A stretch of 44,376 bases of DNA from an uncultured Hyphomicrobiales bacterium (GCA_903932535.1 CAIZGR010000260.1:1-44376), one strand, 5' to 3'. Shown: positions 8,857 through 17,670, numbered from the stretch's first letter. The notes: a model not told the origin generated them from the letters alone. Program-made: numbers and translations.

Positions 8857-9057
8857 ATGAAGGACGAAAATGATTTTTCCGCCGCGACGCGCGGCAGGTT
8901 CTCCCGGCCGGACGCGCAACCGAGCCCGCCGGTTCATCTCGACCCGGACGCTCCGGCCTATCTCGCCGGCCGCGCCGAGGCGCGCGGCGTGTCGCTCAGC
9001 GGCCTCGTCGACGACCTTCTGAAGAAGGCCATCGCGCTGATCGAAGCGGGGAAGTAA
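8857..9057 (+). CDS. Small RHH/BrnA-antitoxin-like protein, no toxin partner
   Basis: 66 aa. It begins MKDENDFSAATRGRFSRPDA, very close to the MKDEYDFS..RGKFYRP opening of a widespread family annotated as BrnA-type antitoxin or ribbon-helix-helix protein. The second half (VHLDPDAPAYLAGRAEARG, then SLSGLVDDLLKKAI) fits the strand followed by two helices of an RHH domain. Such proteins normally follow a BrnT-like toxin gene, but the neighbour upstream is a metallophosphoesterase and downstream is a repeat. It could be a solitary antitoxin remnant that remained as a regulator. Confidence 0.75.
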   Translation: MKDENDFSAATRGRFSRPDAQPSPPVHLDPDAPAYLAGRAEARGVSLSGLVDDLLKKAIALIEAGK

Positions 9058-9094
9058 GACTCCGAGAGCCCGCCCACCGACGTCGCGGGGAATT

Positions 9095-9144
9095 GGAGCG
9101 GCGGCGTCTCGCCGGCGAAGGCGCCCGAGACGGGCGCCCTCTCG
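9095..9144. repeat. Interspersed palindromic repeat (REP-like), copy 2
   Basis: Same module as at 5674-5725: ggagcggcggcgtctcgccg, then gcgcccgagacgggcgccc, a near-perfect hairpin. It fills the gap between the RHH gene and the minus-strand ABM-domain gene, where it could also end both convergent transcripts. Confidence 0.55.
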
Positions 9145-9168
9145 GCCGGGCGAGGCGCGAATATCCCC

Positions 9169-9459
9169 TCACGGCACCGAATGCACGATCACCGGCCCCG
9201 CCGTCGCCGTCGCCGGCCCGACGACATAGGGCGCGAGGTGCTTGTCGATCCAGGCGAGGGCGCGGCGGTTGGACTCCTGAGCCTCCTCGACATGGTTGAA
9301 GATGCTGATCGCCGTCACCGTGTCGTCGGACGCATAGACGACGTAATAGCCCATGAAGCCGGAAACGCCGCTGACGATCGGCACCGCGCCCTTGATCACG
9401 TCGGCGAGCGTGTCCGCCATGCCGGGCTTGGCCTTCACCTGACGAATTGCGGCGTACAT
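9169..9459 (-). CDS. Small ABM-like (dimeric ferredoxin-fold) protein
   Basis: 96 aa. Opening MYAAIRQVKAKPGMADTLAD and the central GFMGYYVVYASDDTVTAISIF are the alternating strands of the antibiotic-biosynthesis-monooxygenase/dimeric alpha-beta barrel fold, followed by EEAQESNRRALAWIDKHL. Such proteins are cofactor-free monooxygenases, haem-degrading enzymes or binding proteins; no residue here decides which. It lies 106 bp downstream of malonyl-CoA decarboxylase on the same strand, so it may share that transcript. Confidence 0.7.
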   Translation of the reverse strand: MYAAIRQVKAKPGMADTLADVIKGAVPIVSGVSGFMGYYVVYASDDTVTAISIFNHVEEAQESNRRALAWIDKHLAPYVVGPATATAGPVIVHSVP

Positions 9460-9565
9460 GGCTTCCCTCCCTCGATCGGGCGCGGCTCCCTGCGCCCCTT
9501 CGCCCGAGGCTACAGCGCCGCGCAGCGCTCCGCCATCCCGAAACCGCGCGCGCCGCGTGGGCCGC

Positions 9566-10933
9566 TCACGCGCTCGGCGCGGGCAGCGCCGGGGCGGGCG
9601 CGCGGGCCTTCACGGCCGGCGAAAGCTTCTTCACCGGGCCCGAAGCCGCCACCACGCCCTGATTGGCGAAGGCCTCGTGATTGCGCTCGATCTCGGCGAG
9701 ATCGTACTGGTAGTTGACCATCACGCCGAAGGATTCCGCGAGGCCCTTTTCCGACAGATCGCCCATCGGGTTGATCCGCTCGAGCCGCGCGCCGTTGCCG
9801 AGATGGAAGCGCGCGACGGAATCGACCACGCGGCCGTCGGCGCGGCGGGCCTTGAGGAAGTAGGTGGCTGCGAGCGCCTCCAGCGCCTTGCTCATGCCGG
9901 CCGCGGATTCCGGCCTCTCGGCCCATTCCCCGTCGAGCGCGCCGTCGCGGACCGTCTTCACGAGCTTCTCCACCGCCGGATCGTCGCAGCTTTCGACCCA
10001 GGCGCGGAAGTCCGGGACGGGCGACAGGGTCACGAAGGTCTCGATTTTCGGCAGCTCGCGGCGGATCTCCTCCAGCACCTGCTTGATCAGAAAATTGCCG
10101 AAGCTCACGCCCGCGAGGCCCTTCTGGCAATTCGAGATCGAATAGAAGGTCGCCGCGCGCGCCTTGTCCGGCGCGAGATGGGCGCGCCGCTCGGCGAGCA
10201 GCGGCGCGATCGCGGCCGGCGGCTCGAGCGTCAGCGCGACCTCGACGAAGATCAGCGGCTCGTCGACCAGGGCCGGATGGAAAAAGGCGTAGCAACGCCG
10301 GTCGACAGAATCGATGCGGCGCCTAAGGTCGTCCCAGCCGCGAATTTCGTGCACCGCCTCGTAGCGGATGATCTTCTCCAGGATCGCCGCCGGCGAGGAC
10401 CAGTCGATGCGGCGCAGGACGAGAAAGCCGCGATTGAACCAGGAGTTGAACAGGTGGACGAAATCGCGGTCGAGAACCGCAAGCCCGCGGTCGGCGCGCA
10501 TCGCCTCGATGAGGTCGGCGCGCAGGGCGACGAGGGCCGACGTTCCGCCCGGGCCGCGGTTCAGGCGCCGGAACAGCTCCTGGCGGCGCGGTTCGGAGGC
10601 GTAGTGGACGTCCGCCGCCGCGGCCTCCCCGCCGGTCGCGGTCCAGCGCGCCACCGCGCTTTCGATCCTGTCGCGGTCCGGGCCGAAGTCCTCGGCGAGC
10701 GCGCGGAAGAATGCGGCCTTGTCGTCGCCGCCGAGGGTCCGGTAGCGGCCGAGAATCTCGCTCGCCAGCGCCACGCCCGAGGCCTCGCCGCGACCGCTGA
10801 GCAGCGCGCGACACATTTCGGCGAGCGACGCCGCCCGATTCTCGACGTCGCGCGGCCAGGGGCTGAGCTTGAGCACGGCGCGTCCGCGCTCGGCGATCGA
10901 GGCGAGAAGATCGGAAAAGAAAGCGCTGTCCAT
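9566..10933 (-). CDS. Malonyl-CoA decarboxylase
   Basis: 455 aa, the usual bacterial length. The enzyme converts malonyl-CoA to acetyl-CoA and CO2. The N-terminal helical oligomerisation domain occupies roughly the first 130 residues, followed by the GNAT-like catalytic domain. The family's conserved SISNCQKGLAGVSFGNFLIK (Ser region) and ARFHLGNGARLERINPMGD (catalytic His) are both intact. In rhizobia it usually sits with malonyl-CoA synthetase and a malonate carrier (mat operon); neither is here, so it probably serves to control malonyl-CoA level or degrade malonate made elsewhere. An in-frame TGA lies six codons upstream of ATG 10933, which supports that start. A 15-bp tandem repeat lies in its leader. 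Confidence 0.93.
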   Translation of the reverse strand: MDSAFFSDLLASIAERGRAVLKLSPWPRDVENRAASLAEMCRALLSGRGEASGVALASEILGRYRTLGGDDKAAFFRALAEDFGPDRDRIESAVARWTATGGEAAAADVHYASEPRRQELFRRLNRGPGGTSALVALRADLIEAMRADRGLAVLDRDFVHLFNSWFNRGFLVLRRIDWSSPAAILEKIIRYEAVHEIRGWDDLRRRIDSVDRRCYAFFHPALVDEPLIFVEVALTLEPPAAIAPLLAERRAHLAPDKARAATFYSISNCQKGLAGVSFGNFLIKQVLEEIRRELPKIETFVTLSPVPDFRAWVESCDDPAVEKLVKTVRDGALDGEWAERPESAAGMSKALEALAATYFLKARRADGRVVDSVARFHLGNGARLERINPMGDLSEKGLAESFGVMVNYQYDLAEIERNHEAFANQGVVAASGPVKKLSPAVKARAPAPALPAPSA

Positions 10934-10944
10934 ACCGCCCTGCC

Positions 10945-10993
10945 CAAGTCAGCTTTCGCCAAGTCGGCTTTCGCCAAGTCGGCTTTCGACAAG
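10945..10993. repeat. 15-bp tandem repeat, 3.3 units
   Basis: Three consecutive units caagtcagctttcgc, caagtcggctttcgc and caagtcggctttcga, then caag. It is located 12-60 bp upstream of the malonyl-CoA decarboxylase start on the minus strand, outside coding sequence (an in-frame stop separates it from the gene). A minisatellite this close to a start could vary in copy number and alter leader length or RNA folding. Confidence 0.85.
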
Positions 10994-11090
10994 CCGCCCC
11001 GACCCGCCCGGCCGGAACCGCGCACCGCCGGGCCGCGTGAAATTGTGCTCGGCGAAGGTGGACGAATCAAGGCCTCAATTCCAGGCTGAT

Positions 11091-11789
11091 TCAAAAGGGC
11101 TGGAAGCCGAGCGCCCGGGTCGAAACCTCGGCGAGGCCGTGAGTCCAGGCGAGCCGCGTCGCGAGCGCGACGAGAGCCACGAGCGTGATCGCGCCGACCG
11201 CCATCAGGAGCCAGCCGAAAGCAGCGGCGAGGCTGCGCGCCAAGCGGCGAGAGGGGACGGCGGTCCGCGGTCCGGCGCGCGAGATCCTCGCCCGGGCCGG
11301 GATGGCGCGCGTGGGATCGCCGAGCGGCGCGTGGAGCGCGGCCTCCGCCTCGTCGGTCCCCTCGCTGCGGGAAACGCCGGTCGAGAGCGCCCGTTCGCGC
11401 TCTACGAGGCGGCGGGCGACATAGTTGGTGCAGGCCGCGACGATGGTGTCGATCTTCGGGCTCTCGGCGATCAGAACCCGCCCGTAGAGCGTGTCCTGGA
11501 AGAATCGATAGGTGCGCCGGTCGCGCGCCATTTCGATGAAGGCGACCATGTCGAGGAACACCCGCGGCCGGTCGCCTGGGGCGAGCGTCAGTTCGAACAG
11601 GTCGACCTCCGCCGGCGCCTGGCGCACCACCTTCTGCAGCGCGCTCTCGAGCAGCGCGAGACGGCCGGCCTCGATCTCCCGGAGTTCGGCGACCGCGTCG
11701 GCGCGTTCGGCGTTCTCGATCCGCGCCCGCCGGAGGGCTGCGCCAAGATCGGGCTCTCGAGCCGCCGCCCGCTCGGGCTTTTCGTCCAT
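11091..11789 (-). CDS. Conserved hypothetical protein with one C-terminal membrane helix
   Basis: 232 aa from ATG 11789; an in-frame ATG 12 codons upstream is an alternative. The first 140 residues are soluble and helical (LREIEAGRLALLESALQKVV, AFIEMARDRRTYRFFQDTLY), then an Ala/Arg-rich linker, then a single hydrophobic helix (AAAFGWLLMAVGAITLVALVALA) near the C-terminus, so it is probably tail-anchored in the inner membrane facing the cytoplasm. I do not recognise a domain. It is upstream of malonyl-CoA decarboxylase on the same strand, 157 bp away, without clear functional link. Confidence 0.7.
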   Translation of the reverse strand: MDEKPERAAAREPDLGAALRRARIENAERADAVAELREIEAGRLALLESALQKVVRQAPAEVDLFELTLAPGDRPRVFLDMVAFIEMARDRRTYRFFQDTLYGRVLIAESPKIDTIVAACTNYVARRLVERERALSTGVSRSEGTDEAEAALHAPLGDPTRAIPARARISRAGPRTAVPSRRLARSLAAAFGWLLMAVGAITLVALVALATRLAWTHGLAEVSTRALGFQPF

Positions 11790-11994
11790 CGCGTCGATTC
11801 CCAAGCTCCGCACGCCTCGCCCCAACGAGCGCGCGGTCCGCTGGGCAAGCTAGACCATTCGTGCGAGCGACTCCAAGTCGCCCGCCCGGACCGCCCATAG
11901 GCGCCGGCCTGCGTCCGGCGCCCGTTTCGCGGCAAATACGCCGGCCGTGACGGTATTCATCCGAATGCCCCGCCGGCGCCCTGCCGATAAAGCT

Positions 11995-12020
11995 TGCGTC
12001 CAACGAGAAATGCGTTCAAC
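11995..12020 (+). promoter_or_regulatory. Direct repeat upstream of the MFS carrier
   Basis: tgcgtccaac (11995-12004) and tgcgttcaac (12011-12020) form a direct repeat with a 16-bp period, about 50 bp before the MFS start. This is the layout of a regulator binding site, but with one occurrence it is only suggestive. Confidence 0.3.
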
Positions 12021-12068
12021 TAAAGTCGACCCCGGCGGAAAGACCGGGCGCAAGGACTGGAGGATGAG

Positions 12069-13391
12069 ATGGCGGAAGAGGTCGAGGCGCGCACGCTCAA
12101 TCGGGTCGCGTGGCGATTCATACCCTTTCTCATCCTCTGCTATTTCGTCGCCTATCTCGACCGGGTGAACGTCGGCTTCGCCAAGCTGACCATGGACGCG
12201 GACCTCGGGCTGTCCGAAACGGCTTACGGTTTCGGCGCGGGCGTGTTTTTCCTCGCCTATTTCCTGTTCGAGGTGCCCTCCAACATCATCATGGACAAGG
12301 TCGGCGCGCGCCGCTGGATCGCGCGCATCATGCTGAGCTGGGGGCTGGTCTCGGGATCGATGGCCTTCATCCCGCACATCGTCAAGGCGACCGGCCTCGG
12401 CGCCGAGCACACCTTCTACCTCCTGCGCATTCTGCTCGGCTTCGCCGAGGCGGGCTTCTTCCCCGGCATCATCTTTTTCCTGACGCTCTGGTTCCCGGCC
12501 GCCTACCGGGCGCGCATCGTCGGATATTTCATGGCGGCGATCCCCCTGTCGTCGGCGCTGGGCTCTCCGGTGTCGGCGGCGCTCCTCGGCTTCGACGGCG
12601 CCCTGGGCTTCAGCGGCTGGCAATGGCTGTTCATCGTCGAGGCCGTGCCCTCGATCGTGCTCGCTTTCGTCGCCTTCTTCTACCTGACCGACCGCCCCGC
12701 CGACGCGACGTGGCTCGATCCGCAGGACCGGACGTGGCTGCAGCGGCGGCTTGCGCTCGAGGACCGGCGGCGCGAGCACGTCTCGCCGGGAAGCGCGCTC
12801 GCGAGCCTCGCCGACTATCGGGTGCTCGCGCTGGCGCTCGTCTATTTCGGCGCCGTCGCCTGCCTCTACGGGGTCGGCTTCTGGCTGCCCACGATCGTCA
12901 AGGGGTTCGGGCTCACCATCGCGATGACGGGATGGGTCAACGCCATTCCCTATGTCGTGGGCTTCTTCGGCATGGTCTGGTGGGGCCTGCGCTCGGACCG
13001 CGCGGGCGAGCGGACGATGCATCTGGCGTTCGCGCTGGCGCTGGCCGCCATCGGCGTCGGCGCGTCGGCCTTCATCACCGACCCGGTCTGGAAGATGCTG
13101 GCGCTGACCGTCGGCGCCTTCGGGGTGTTCGCCTCGCTGCCGATTTTCTGGACGCTGCCGACCGCGTTCCTGGCAGGCGCGGCGGTCGCGCCGGGCGTCG
13201 CCGCCATCAACTCGATCGGCAATCTGTCCGGCTATTTCGGCCCGTTCTTGATCGGCTGGATCAAGGACGCGACCGGCAAATTCTAATGGGGCCTCGCGAC
13301 GATCGCCGCCTGCGCGGTGGTCGCGCTCGGGATCACGCTGGCGCTCGGCCACGATCCGCATCTGGAGCGCGCGCCCGAGCCGGCGGAATGA
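12069..13391 (+). pseudogene. ACS-family MFS transporter interrupted by an in-frame TAA
   Basis: The frame from ATG 12069 encodes a 12-helix major facilitator of the anion:cation symporter family (RFIPFLILCYFVAYLDRVNV at the first helix; GFWLPTIVK and MVWWGLRSDR in the second half). Translation stops at TAA 13284-13286 after 405 aa, in WIKDATGKF. The same frame continues WGLATIAACAVVALGITLAL and ends ALGHDPHLERAPEPAE at TGA 13389-13391. That is the normal helix 12 and cytoplasmic tail of this family, so a single base change (a TCA, TAC or CAA codon, for instance) made the stop. As read, the protein lacks its last helix and is probably non-functional. Carriers of this type import organic acids or sugar acids. 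The start has a purine-rich leader (ggaggatgag). Confidence 0.85.
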
Positions 13392-13442
13392 CGTTGCAGA
13401 GGAAGGGAGGAACGGCGTGAAGAGGAGGAGGAGGACCACCCA

Positions 13443-13847
13443 ATGCTGACGCGACGCGCGTTCGCGGCCTGCGCTTTGTGCGCGGCCGGCGGATTCCGGG
13501 CAAGCGGAACGGAGGCTGAAACGCCTCCGGCTTCGGGGCTGAAGCGGACGCTGCTGAAGCAGACCGACGGGCCCGTCGACGGCTACGTGACCGTGGAAAT
13601 GCGGGTCGACATCGAACCGGACGCCACCATCGCCCGCCACACGCATCCGGGCGTCGAATCCGGTTACGTCGTGGAGGGCGGAACCGACCTCGCGATCGAC
13701 GGCGTGGGCGCGCTGACCCTGAGGCCCGGCGACGGGTTCCAGGTTCCGACCGGCGCGCCTCACGGCGGCAGGAACGGCCCGGCCAAGACCGTAATCGTAT
13801 CAACCTACATCGTCGAAAAAAATAAACCGCTGGCGTCGCCCGCATAA
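13443..13847 (+). CDS. Exported cupin-domain protein
   Basis: 134 aa. The N-terminus MLTRRAFAACALCAAGGF has a twin arginine and short hydrophobic core, suggesting export. A single cupin follows: motif 1 around ARHTHPGVESGYVVEGG (two His and a Glu), motif 2 around PGDGFQVPTGAPHGG (final His). These are the usual metal ligands. Function (dioxygenase, isomerase, binding) is open. A strong purine run (gaggaggaggagg) precedes the start. It is followed 16 bp later by the methyltransferase, so the two are likely one transcript. Confidence 0.85.
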   Translation: MLTRRAFAACALCAAGGFRASGTEAETPPASGLKRTLLKQTDGPVDGYVTVEMRVDIEPDATIARHTHPGVESGYVVEGGTDLAIDGVGALTLRPGDGFQVPTGAPHGGRNGPAKTVIVSTYIVEKNKPLASPA

Positions 13848-13863
13848 CTGGAGGGAGTTTGAA

Positions 13864-14727
13864 ATGTCCATGGGATCCATTCATTCCGCGAACGCCGCAC
13901 AGGCGGATTACTGGAACGGCAAGGGCGGGCGGCGCTGGGCCGAGCATCAGGACCGGCACGACGCGCTCTTGCAGCCAATCTCGGACCGGCTGCTCCTCCT
14001 CGCCGACGCGAGGCCCGGCGAATTCGTCCTCGACATCGGCTGCGGCTGCGGCGCGACGACCGTCGAGCTCGCGGCCCGCGTCGCGCCGGAGGGCGAGGCG
14101 CTCGGGCTCGACGTCTCCGAGACCATGCTGCGGCGCGCCCGCGAACGCCTGCCGGACGAGCTCCCGGCGCGCTTCATCCACGCCGACGCGACGGTCTACG
14201 AGCCGCCGCCGGGCGAGATCGACCTCGTCGCCTCGCGGTTCGGCGTGATGTTCTTCGCCGACCCGGCGCAAGCCTTCGCCAACCTGCGCACCGGCATGAA
14301 GCCCGGCGGCCGGCTCGCCTTCGCCTGCTGGCGGGCGGCGCGCGAGAACCCCTGGCTGATCGTGCCCTTGCGGGCCGCGGCGGCGCACGCCCCGCTCCTG
14401 CCCGAGAGCGGTCCGGAGGACCCCGGCCCCTTCGCCTTCGCCGACGACGGCCGGGTGCGGCGGCTGCTCAGCGAAGCCGGGTTTGTCGACATCGACCTCG
14501 CCGCCGAAGACTTCGACCTCGACGTCGCGCTCGGCGAAGGCGTCGATGCGGCCGTCGAGATCGCGCTCAATCTCGGGCCGGCGAGCCGGATGCTGGAAGA
14601 CCAGCCGGAAAATACCCGCGCGGCGGCGGCGAAGGCGATCCGTTCGGCGCTCGCAGCGCATGCGGTCGGCGAAAGCGTGCCGCTCGGCGCGGCGGTGTGG
14701 TTCGTCACGGCGCGCAATCCGCAGTAG
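13864..14727 (+). CDS. Class I SAM-dependent methyltransferase
   Basis: 287 aa. Motif I VLDIGCGCGATT (about residues 56-67), the acidic LGLDVSETML after strand 2, FIHADATVYEPP, and DLVASRFGVMFFADP define the Rossmann-type SAM fold of the Methyltransf_25/UbiE-like group. The acceptor is unknown; the C-terminal half probably shapes it. Leader ctggagggagtttgaa supplies a ribosome site. The last 23 bases overlap the 3' end of the convergent Fe-S gene. Confidence 0.88.
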   Translation: MSMGSIHSANAAQADYWNGKGGRRWAEHQDRHDALLQPISDRLLLLADARPGEFVLDIGCGCGATTVELAARVAPEGEALGLDVSETMLRRARERLPDELPARFIHADATVYEPPPGEIDLVASRFGVMFFADPAQAFANLRTGMKPGGRLAFACWRAARENPWLIVPLRAAAAHAPLLPESGPEDPGPFAFADDGRVRRLLSEAGFVDIDLAAEDFDLDVALGEGVDAAVEIALNLGPASRMLEDQPENTRAAAAKAIRSALAAHAVGESVPLGAAVWFVTARNPQ

Positions 14728-15415
14728 CGGCCACGCCGCGCAAAAAGGCGCGCATCGCGAACGAAGCCTGCTCCGGCCCGGGCGTGTGAGCCCGGCCGGC
14801 TGGGCAGGCGCGCCGGGCGGCGCAGCCGAGCGCCATGCAGCCGCCGCCCGCAGCGCCGCCAAGATGCGCGGCGCAGGCCGGGACGTCGTAGCCGGCCTCG
14901 GTGAACGCGCCGGCCGGACAGGCGCTCAGGCACGGCTTCTCGCGGCAGGCGTCGCAAGCGCTCGGCCGGGAAGCGGCGTCCGGGAGGTCCATCGCCTCGC
15001 GGAAACCGAGCGCGCCGCGGAAACTGTGCCAGAGGCCGTAGACCGGGTGGATCAGGAGCCCGATCGGCGAGGGACGGACCGGCTCGGCCCGCCGCGCCCA
15101 ATGCAGGAAGGGCCAATGCGGCGGCCCGCCGAACGGATAGAGCGCGACCGCCGCGAATTCCGAGGCGAGCCCGTCGATCACGCGGCGGCTGAACCGGTCG
15201 AGCGGATCGCCGCCGCCGTTGTGCGCCTCCGGACTCGCGGCGAACGCGTCCCAGCCGCGCCGGCCGGCGACGCCGATCAGCGCGACGGTGGAAACCTCTG
15301 CGAGCAGCCCGACGCGCTCCTGCGCGCCGAGGCGGAAGGCGCCGCGCGGGACGAGGCCCGTGCGCGCGACGGCGGAGAAAACGGACTCGATAGGGATCGG
15401 CGGCTCGGGCGTCAT
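14705..15415 (-). CDS. 4Fe-4S ferredoxin-like protein
   Basis: 236 aa from MTPEPPIPIE (15415); a longer frame to 15502 has a low-complexity start and is less likely. The C-terminal half carries clustered cysteines: SACDACREKPCLSACPAG, then ACAAHL, GGGCMALGCAARRACPAG. The CxxCxxxxCxxxCP pattern plus the later CP-ending set could bind one or two 4Fe-4S clusters, as in the epoxyqueuosine-reductase-like C-terminal module. The N-terminal half (VALIGVAGRRGWDAF, VALYPFGGPPHWPFLHW) resembles the group annotated as ferredoxin in methylobacteria. Partner is unknown. Confidence 0.75.
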   Translation of the reverse strand: MTPEPPIPIESVFSAVARTGLVPRGAFRLGAQERVGLLAEVSTVALIGVAGRRGWDAFAASPEAHNGGGDPLDRFSRRVIDGLASEFAAVALYPFGGPPHWPFLHWARRAEPVRPSPIGLLIHPVYGLWHSFRGALGFREAMDLPDAASRPSACDACREKPCLSACPAGAFTEAGYDVPACAAHLGGAAGGGCMALGCAARRACPAGRAHTPGPEQASFAMRAFLRGVAATADCAP

Positions 15416-15659
15416 CGCGGCCTTGTAGCCGCCGTCGCCGGCCGCGTCAGCCGCGATCGGCGAGCGCGCCGGCAATGCGCCGCGCCCGGCGGAAACGGAC
15501 ACGGGATCATGCCGGAACCGATGAGGAACATCCGTTCACGATCGATTCCGGGCCATCGGATGGTCGACCCGGCCGGGTGGCCGATGTAGGCTCGAGTCCC
15601 TGGGCCGCCGGCGGGCCGATGGCCCCGTCGCCGGCACAAGTCTTCATGGAGCTTCGCCC

Positions 15660-16448
15660 TTGGACGCCGCCTATGTCGAAACCGCCGAGGGCGCATTTCT
15701 CGCGAGCGCCCTCACCCGCGGTCCCTGGCATCCCGATCATCAGCACGCGGGCCCGCCTTCGGCGCTGATCTGCCGGGCGGTCGAGCGCGCCGCCGCGCCC
15801 GATGGGCTCACCCATGTCGGACGGCTGACGGTCAACCTCCTGCGCCCGGCGCCGATCGGGGAAATCCGCATCGAAGTGTCGCAGGACTATCTCGGCCGCA
15901 ACGCCGGCCACTATTCCGGCCGGCTGATCGCGCGCGACAAGGACATCGCCCGCTTCACCGCGCTCGTCCAGCGCGAGGAGGGTCTGCCGGTGCCGGCGGG
16001 AACGCCCGGCCACCCGCCCCCGCACGCGCCGAAACCGTGGCCGGAGAGCCCCGTCGTCGCCATGGCTTTCGAAGGCCACGATTTCGGCTATGCCGAACTG
16101 GTCGAGAATCGGCTGGCCGAGGGCAAATTTTTCGACGGCCCCTGCGCGGTCTGGTTCCACATGAACCACCCGCTGGTGGAGGGCGAGGCGCCGAGCCCCT
16201 ATCAGCGCGTCGCGGTCGCCGCCGATTCCGGCAACGGAATCAGCGCGGCGCTCGATTTTTCGCGATACGTGTTCGTCAACTGCGATCTCACCATCAACCT
16301 CTTCCGACGCCCGGTCGGCGAGTGGATCTGCCTCGAGGCGCGCAGCCTCTTCGGCGGCAACGGCTGCGGGCTCGCCGAATCGGCGCTTTACGACGAGGAG
16401 GGCGTCGTCGGACAGGCGACGCAGTCGCTGGCCGTGCGGCTTCGGTGA
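15660..16448 (+). CDS. Acyl-CoA thioesterase-family protein (double hot-dog)
   Basis: 262 aa from a TTG start. The N-terminal hot-dog begins ASALTRGPWHPDHQHAGPPS, where HQHAGPPSAL is the acyl-CoA-binding helix region of TesB-like/4HBT_3 proteins; GRLTVNLLRPAPIGEI follows. The second hot-dog ends SRYVFVNCDLTINLFRRPVG and WICLEARSLFGGNG. The probable reaction is hydrolysis of an acyl-CoA. No ATG is available in frame before residue ~50, hence TTG. The converging serine hydrolase ends 8 bp away. Confidence 0.85.
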   Translation: MDAAYVETAEGAFLASALTRGPWHPDHQHAGPPSALICRAVERAAAPDGLTHVGRLTVNLLRPAPIGEIRIEVSQDYLGRNAGHYSGRLIARDKDIARFTALVQREEGLPVPAGTPGHPPPHAPKPWPESPVVAMAFEGHDFGYAELVENRLAEGKFFDGPCAVWFHMNHPLVEGEAPSPYQRVAVAADSGNGISAALDFSRYVFVNCDLTINLFRRPVGEWICLEARSLFGGNGCGLAESALYDEEGVVGQATQSLAVRLR

Positions 16449-16455
16449 GCGGCGC

Positions 16456-17670
16456 CTAGCGGAGCGCGGCGTAGAGCGCCGTCTCGAAGGCGAGGAAGCC
16501 GTCGAACGCGGCGGTGTCCATGAAGGGGAAAAGCTGGCTCCCCCAGAAGCCGGCGACGCCGTTCCTGCGGTCGATCCAGTAGAAGAGGTTGCCGAGGCCC
16601 GCCCAGCCGATCGCGCCCGCCGGCCGGCCGGTCGGCGCCGCCGCCTCGTTGACCATGAACGTCAGGCCCCAGGTCTTGCGCGCGCCCGGAAAGAACTCCG
16701 CGTCGTGCGCGAGGCCGCGGCTGACGCTCATCATGCGCCGGATCGTCAAGCCGTCGAGGTGGTCGCGCGCGGCCATCGCGACCGTTTCCGGCCGGAGCAC
16801 GCGCCCGCCCTCGCCCGCGCCGTCGTTCAGCCACATGCGCAGGAAGCGGATATAGTCGGGCGCGGTCCCGAGCAGCGCGCCCCCGCCCATCCACACTTCC
16901 GGCTCTTCGGGCAGCGTAAAGTCGATGGGCGCGAGCGCGCCGTCGCGGCCGCGCTGATGCATCGATGCCCGCCGCGCCCGCATGGAAGGAGTCGGAACGA
17001 AGCCCGTGTCGGCCATGCCGAGCGGGTCGAGCACCCACGCCTTCAGGACCGCGTCGAGGCGCTGGCCCGCAACGGCCTCGACGACCTGTCCTGCCCAGTC
17101 GATCCCGATCCCGTATTCCCAGGACTCGCCGGGGTCGAACAGGAGCGGCGTCATCAGCCCGCGCTTCGCCCCAAGCCGCGGGTCGGGCTGGCCGTGCTCG
17201 GCCGCGAGGCGCTTCAGCGCGGCGCTGAAATAGGGATAGCCGAAGCCGGCGGTGTGCAGCATCAGCATGCGCGTGGTGACGTCGCGTTTCGGCGGCCTGA
17301 GCCTGAGGCCGCCCGATTCGTCGAAGCCTTCGAGCACCTGAAGCTCGCCGATCTCCGGAACCCAGCGCTTCGCCGGCGCGTCGAGATCGAGAAGGCCCCG
17401 CTCGACGCATTGCAGGACCGCTGTCCCGGTGATCGCCTTGGAGCAGGAGAACAGGGCGAAAACGCTGTCCGCCGTCATCGGCTGCGGATCGCCGAGCCGC
17501 CGCACGCCCGCCGAGCCCTCGTAGCGGACGCCGCGCCGGTCGGTGACCATGGCGACGACGCCGGGGATGTTGGGCTCGCCGGATACGGCTTTTTGCAGAA
17601 TCGCGTCGGCGGCGGCGGTGAAGCCGGCGTTCACGGGAGCTCCGGAAGTTGCAGGAGGGGCGACGGTCAT
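16456..17670 (-). CDS. Serine hydrolase of the beta-lactamase (class C-like) family
   Basis: 404 aa from ATG 17670. The SxxK motif is FALFSCSKAITG; WEYGIGIDWAG supplies the Tyr of the YxN-like site; downstream the AGAIGWAGLGNLFYWID region replaces the KTG box. This is the esterase/EstB-like branch of the Beta-lactamase Pfam family rather than a true resistance enzyme. No export signal is evident. Start choice: ATG 17670 overlaps by 4 bp (ATGA) the stop of a 59-codon gene upstream, a translational-coupling arrangement; the longer form starting at 17694 has no better site. Confidence 0.87.
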   Translation of the reverse strand: MTVAPPATSGAPVNAGFTAAADAILQKAVSGEPNIPGVVAMVTDRRGVRYEGSAGVRRLGDPQPMTADSVFALFSCSKAITGTAVLQCVERGLLDLDAPAKRWVPEIGELQVLEGFDESGGLRLRPPKRDVTTRMLMLHTAGFGYPYFSAALKRLAAEHGQPDPRLGAKRGLMTPLLFDPGESWEYGIGIDWAGQVVEAVAGQRLDAVLKAWVLDPLGMADTGFVPTPSMRARRASMHQRGRDGALAPIDFTLPEEPEVWMGGGALLGTAPDYIRFLRMWLNDGAGEGGRVLRPETVAMAARDHLDGLTIRRMMSVSRGLAHDAEFFPGARKTWGLTFMVNEAAAPTGRPAGAIGWAGLGNLFYWIDRRNGVAGFWGSQLFPFMDTAAFDGFLAFETALYAALR

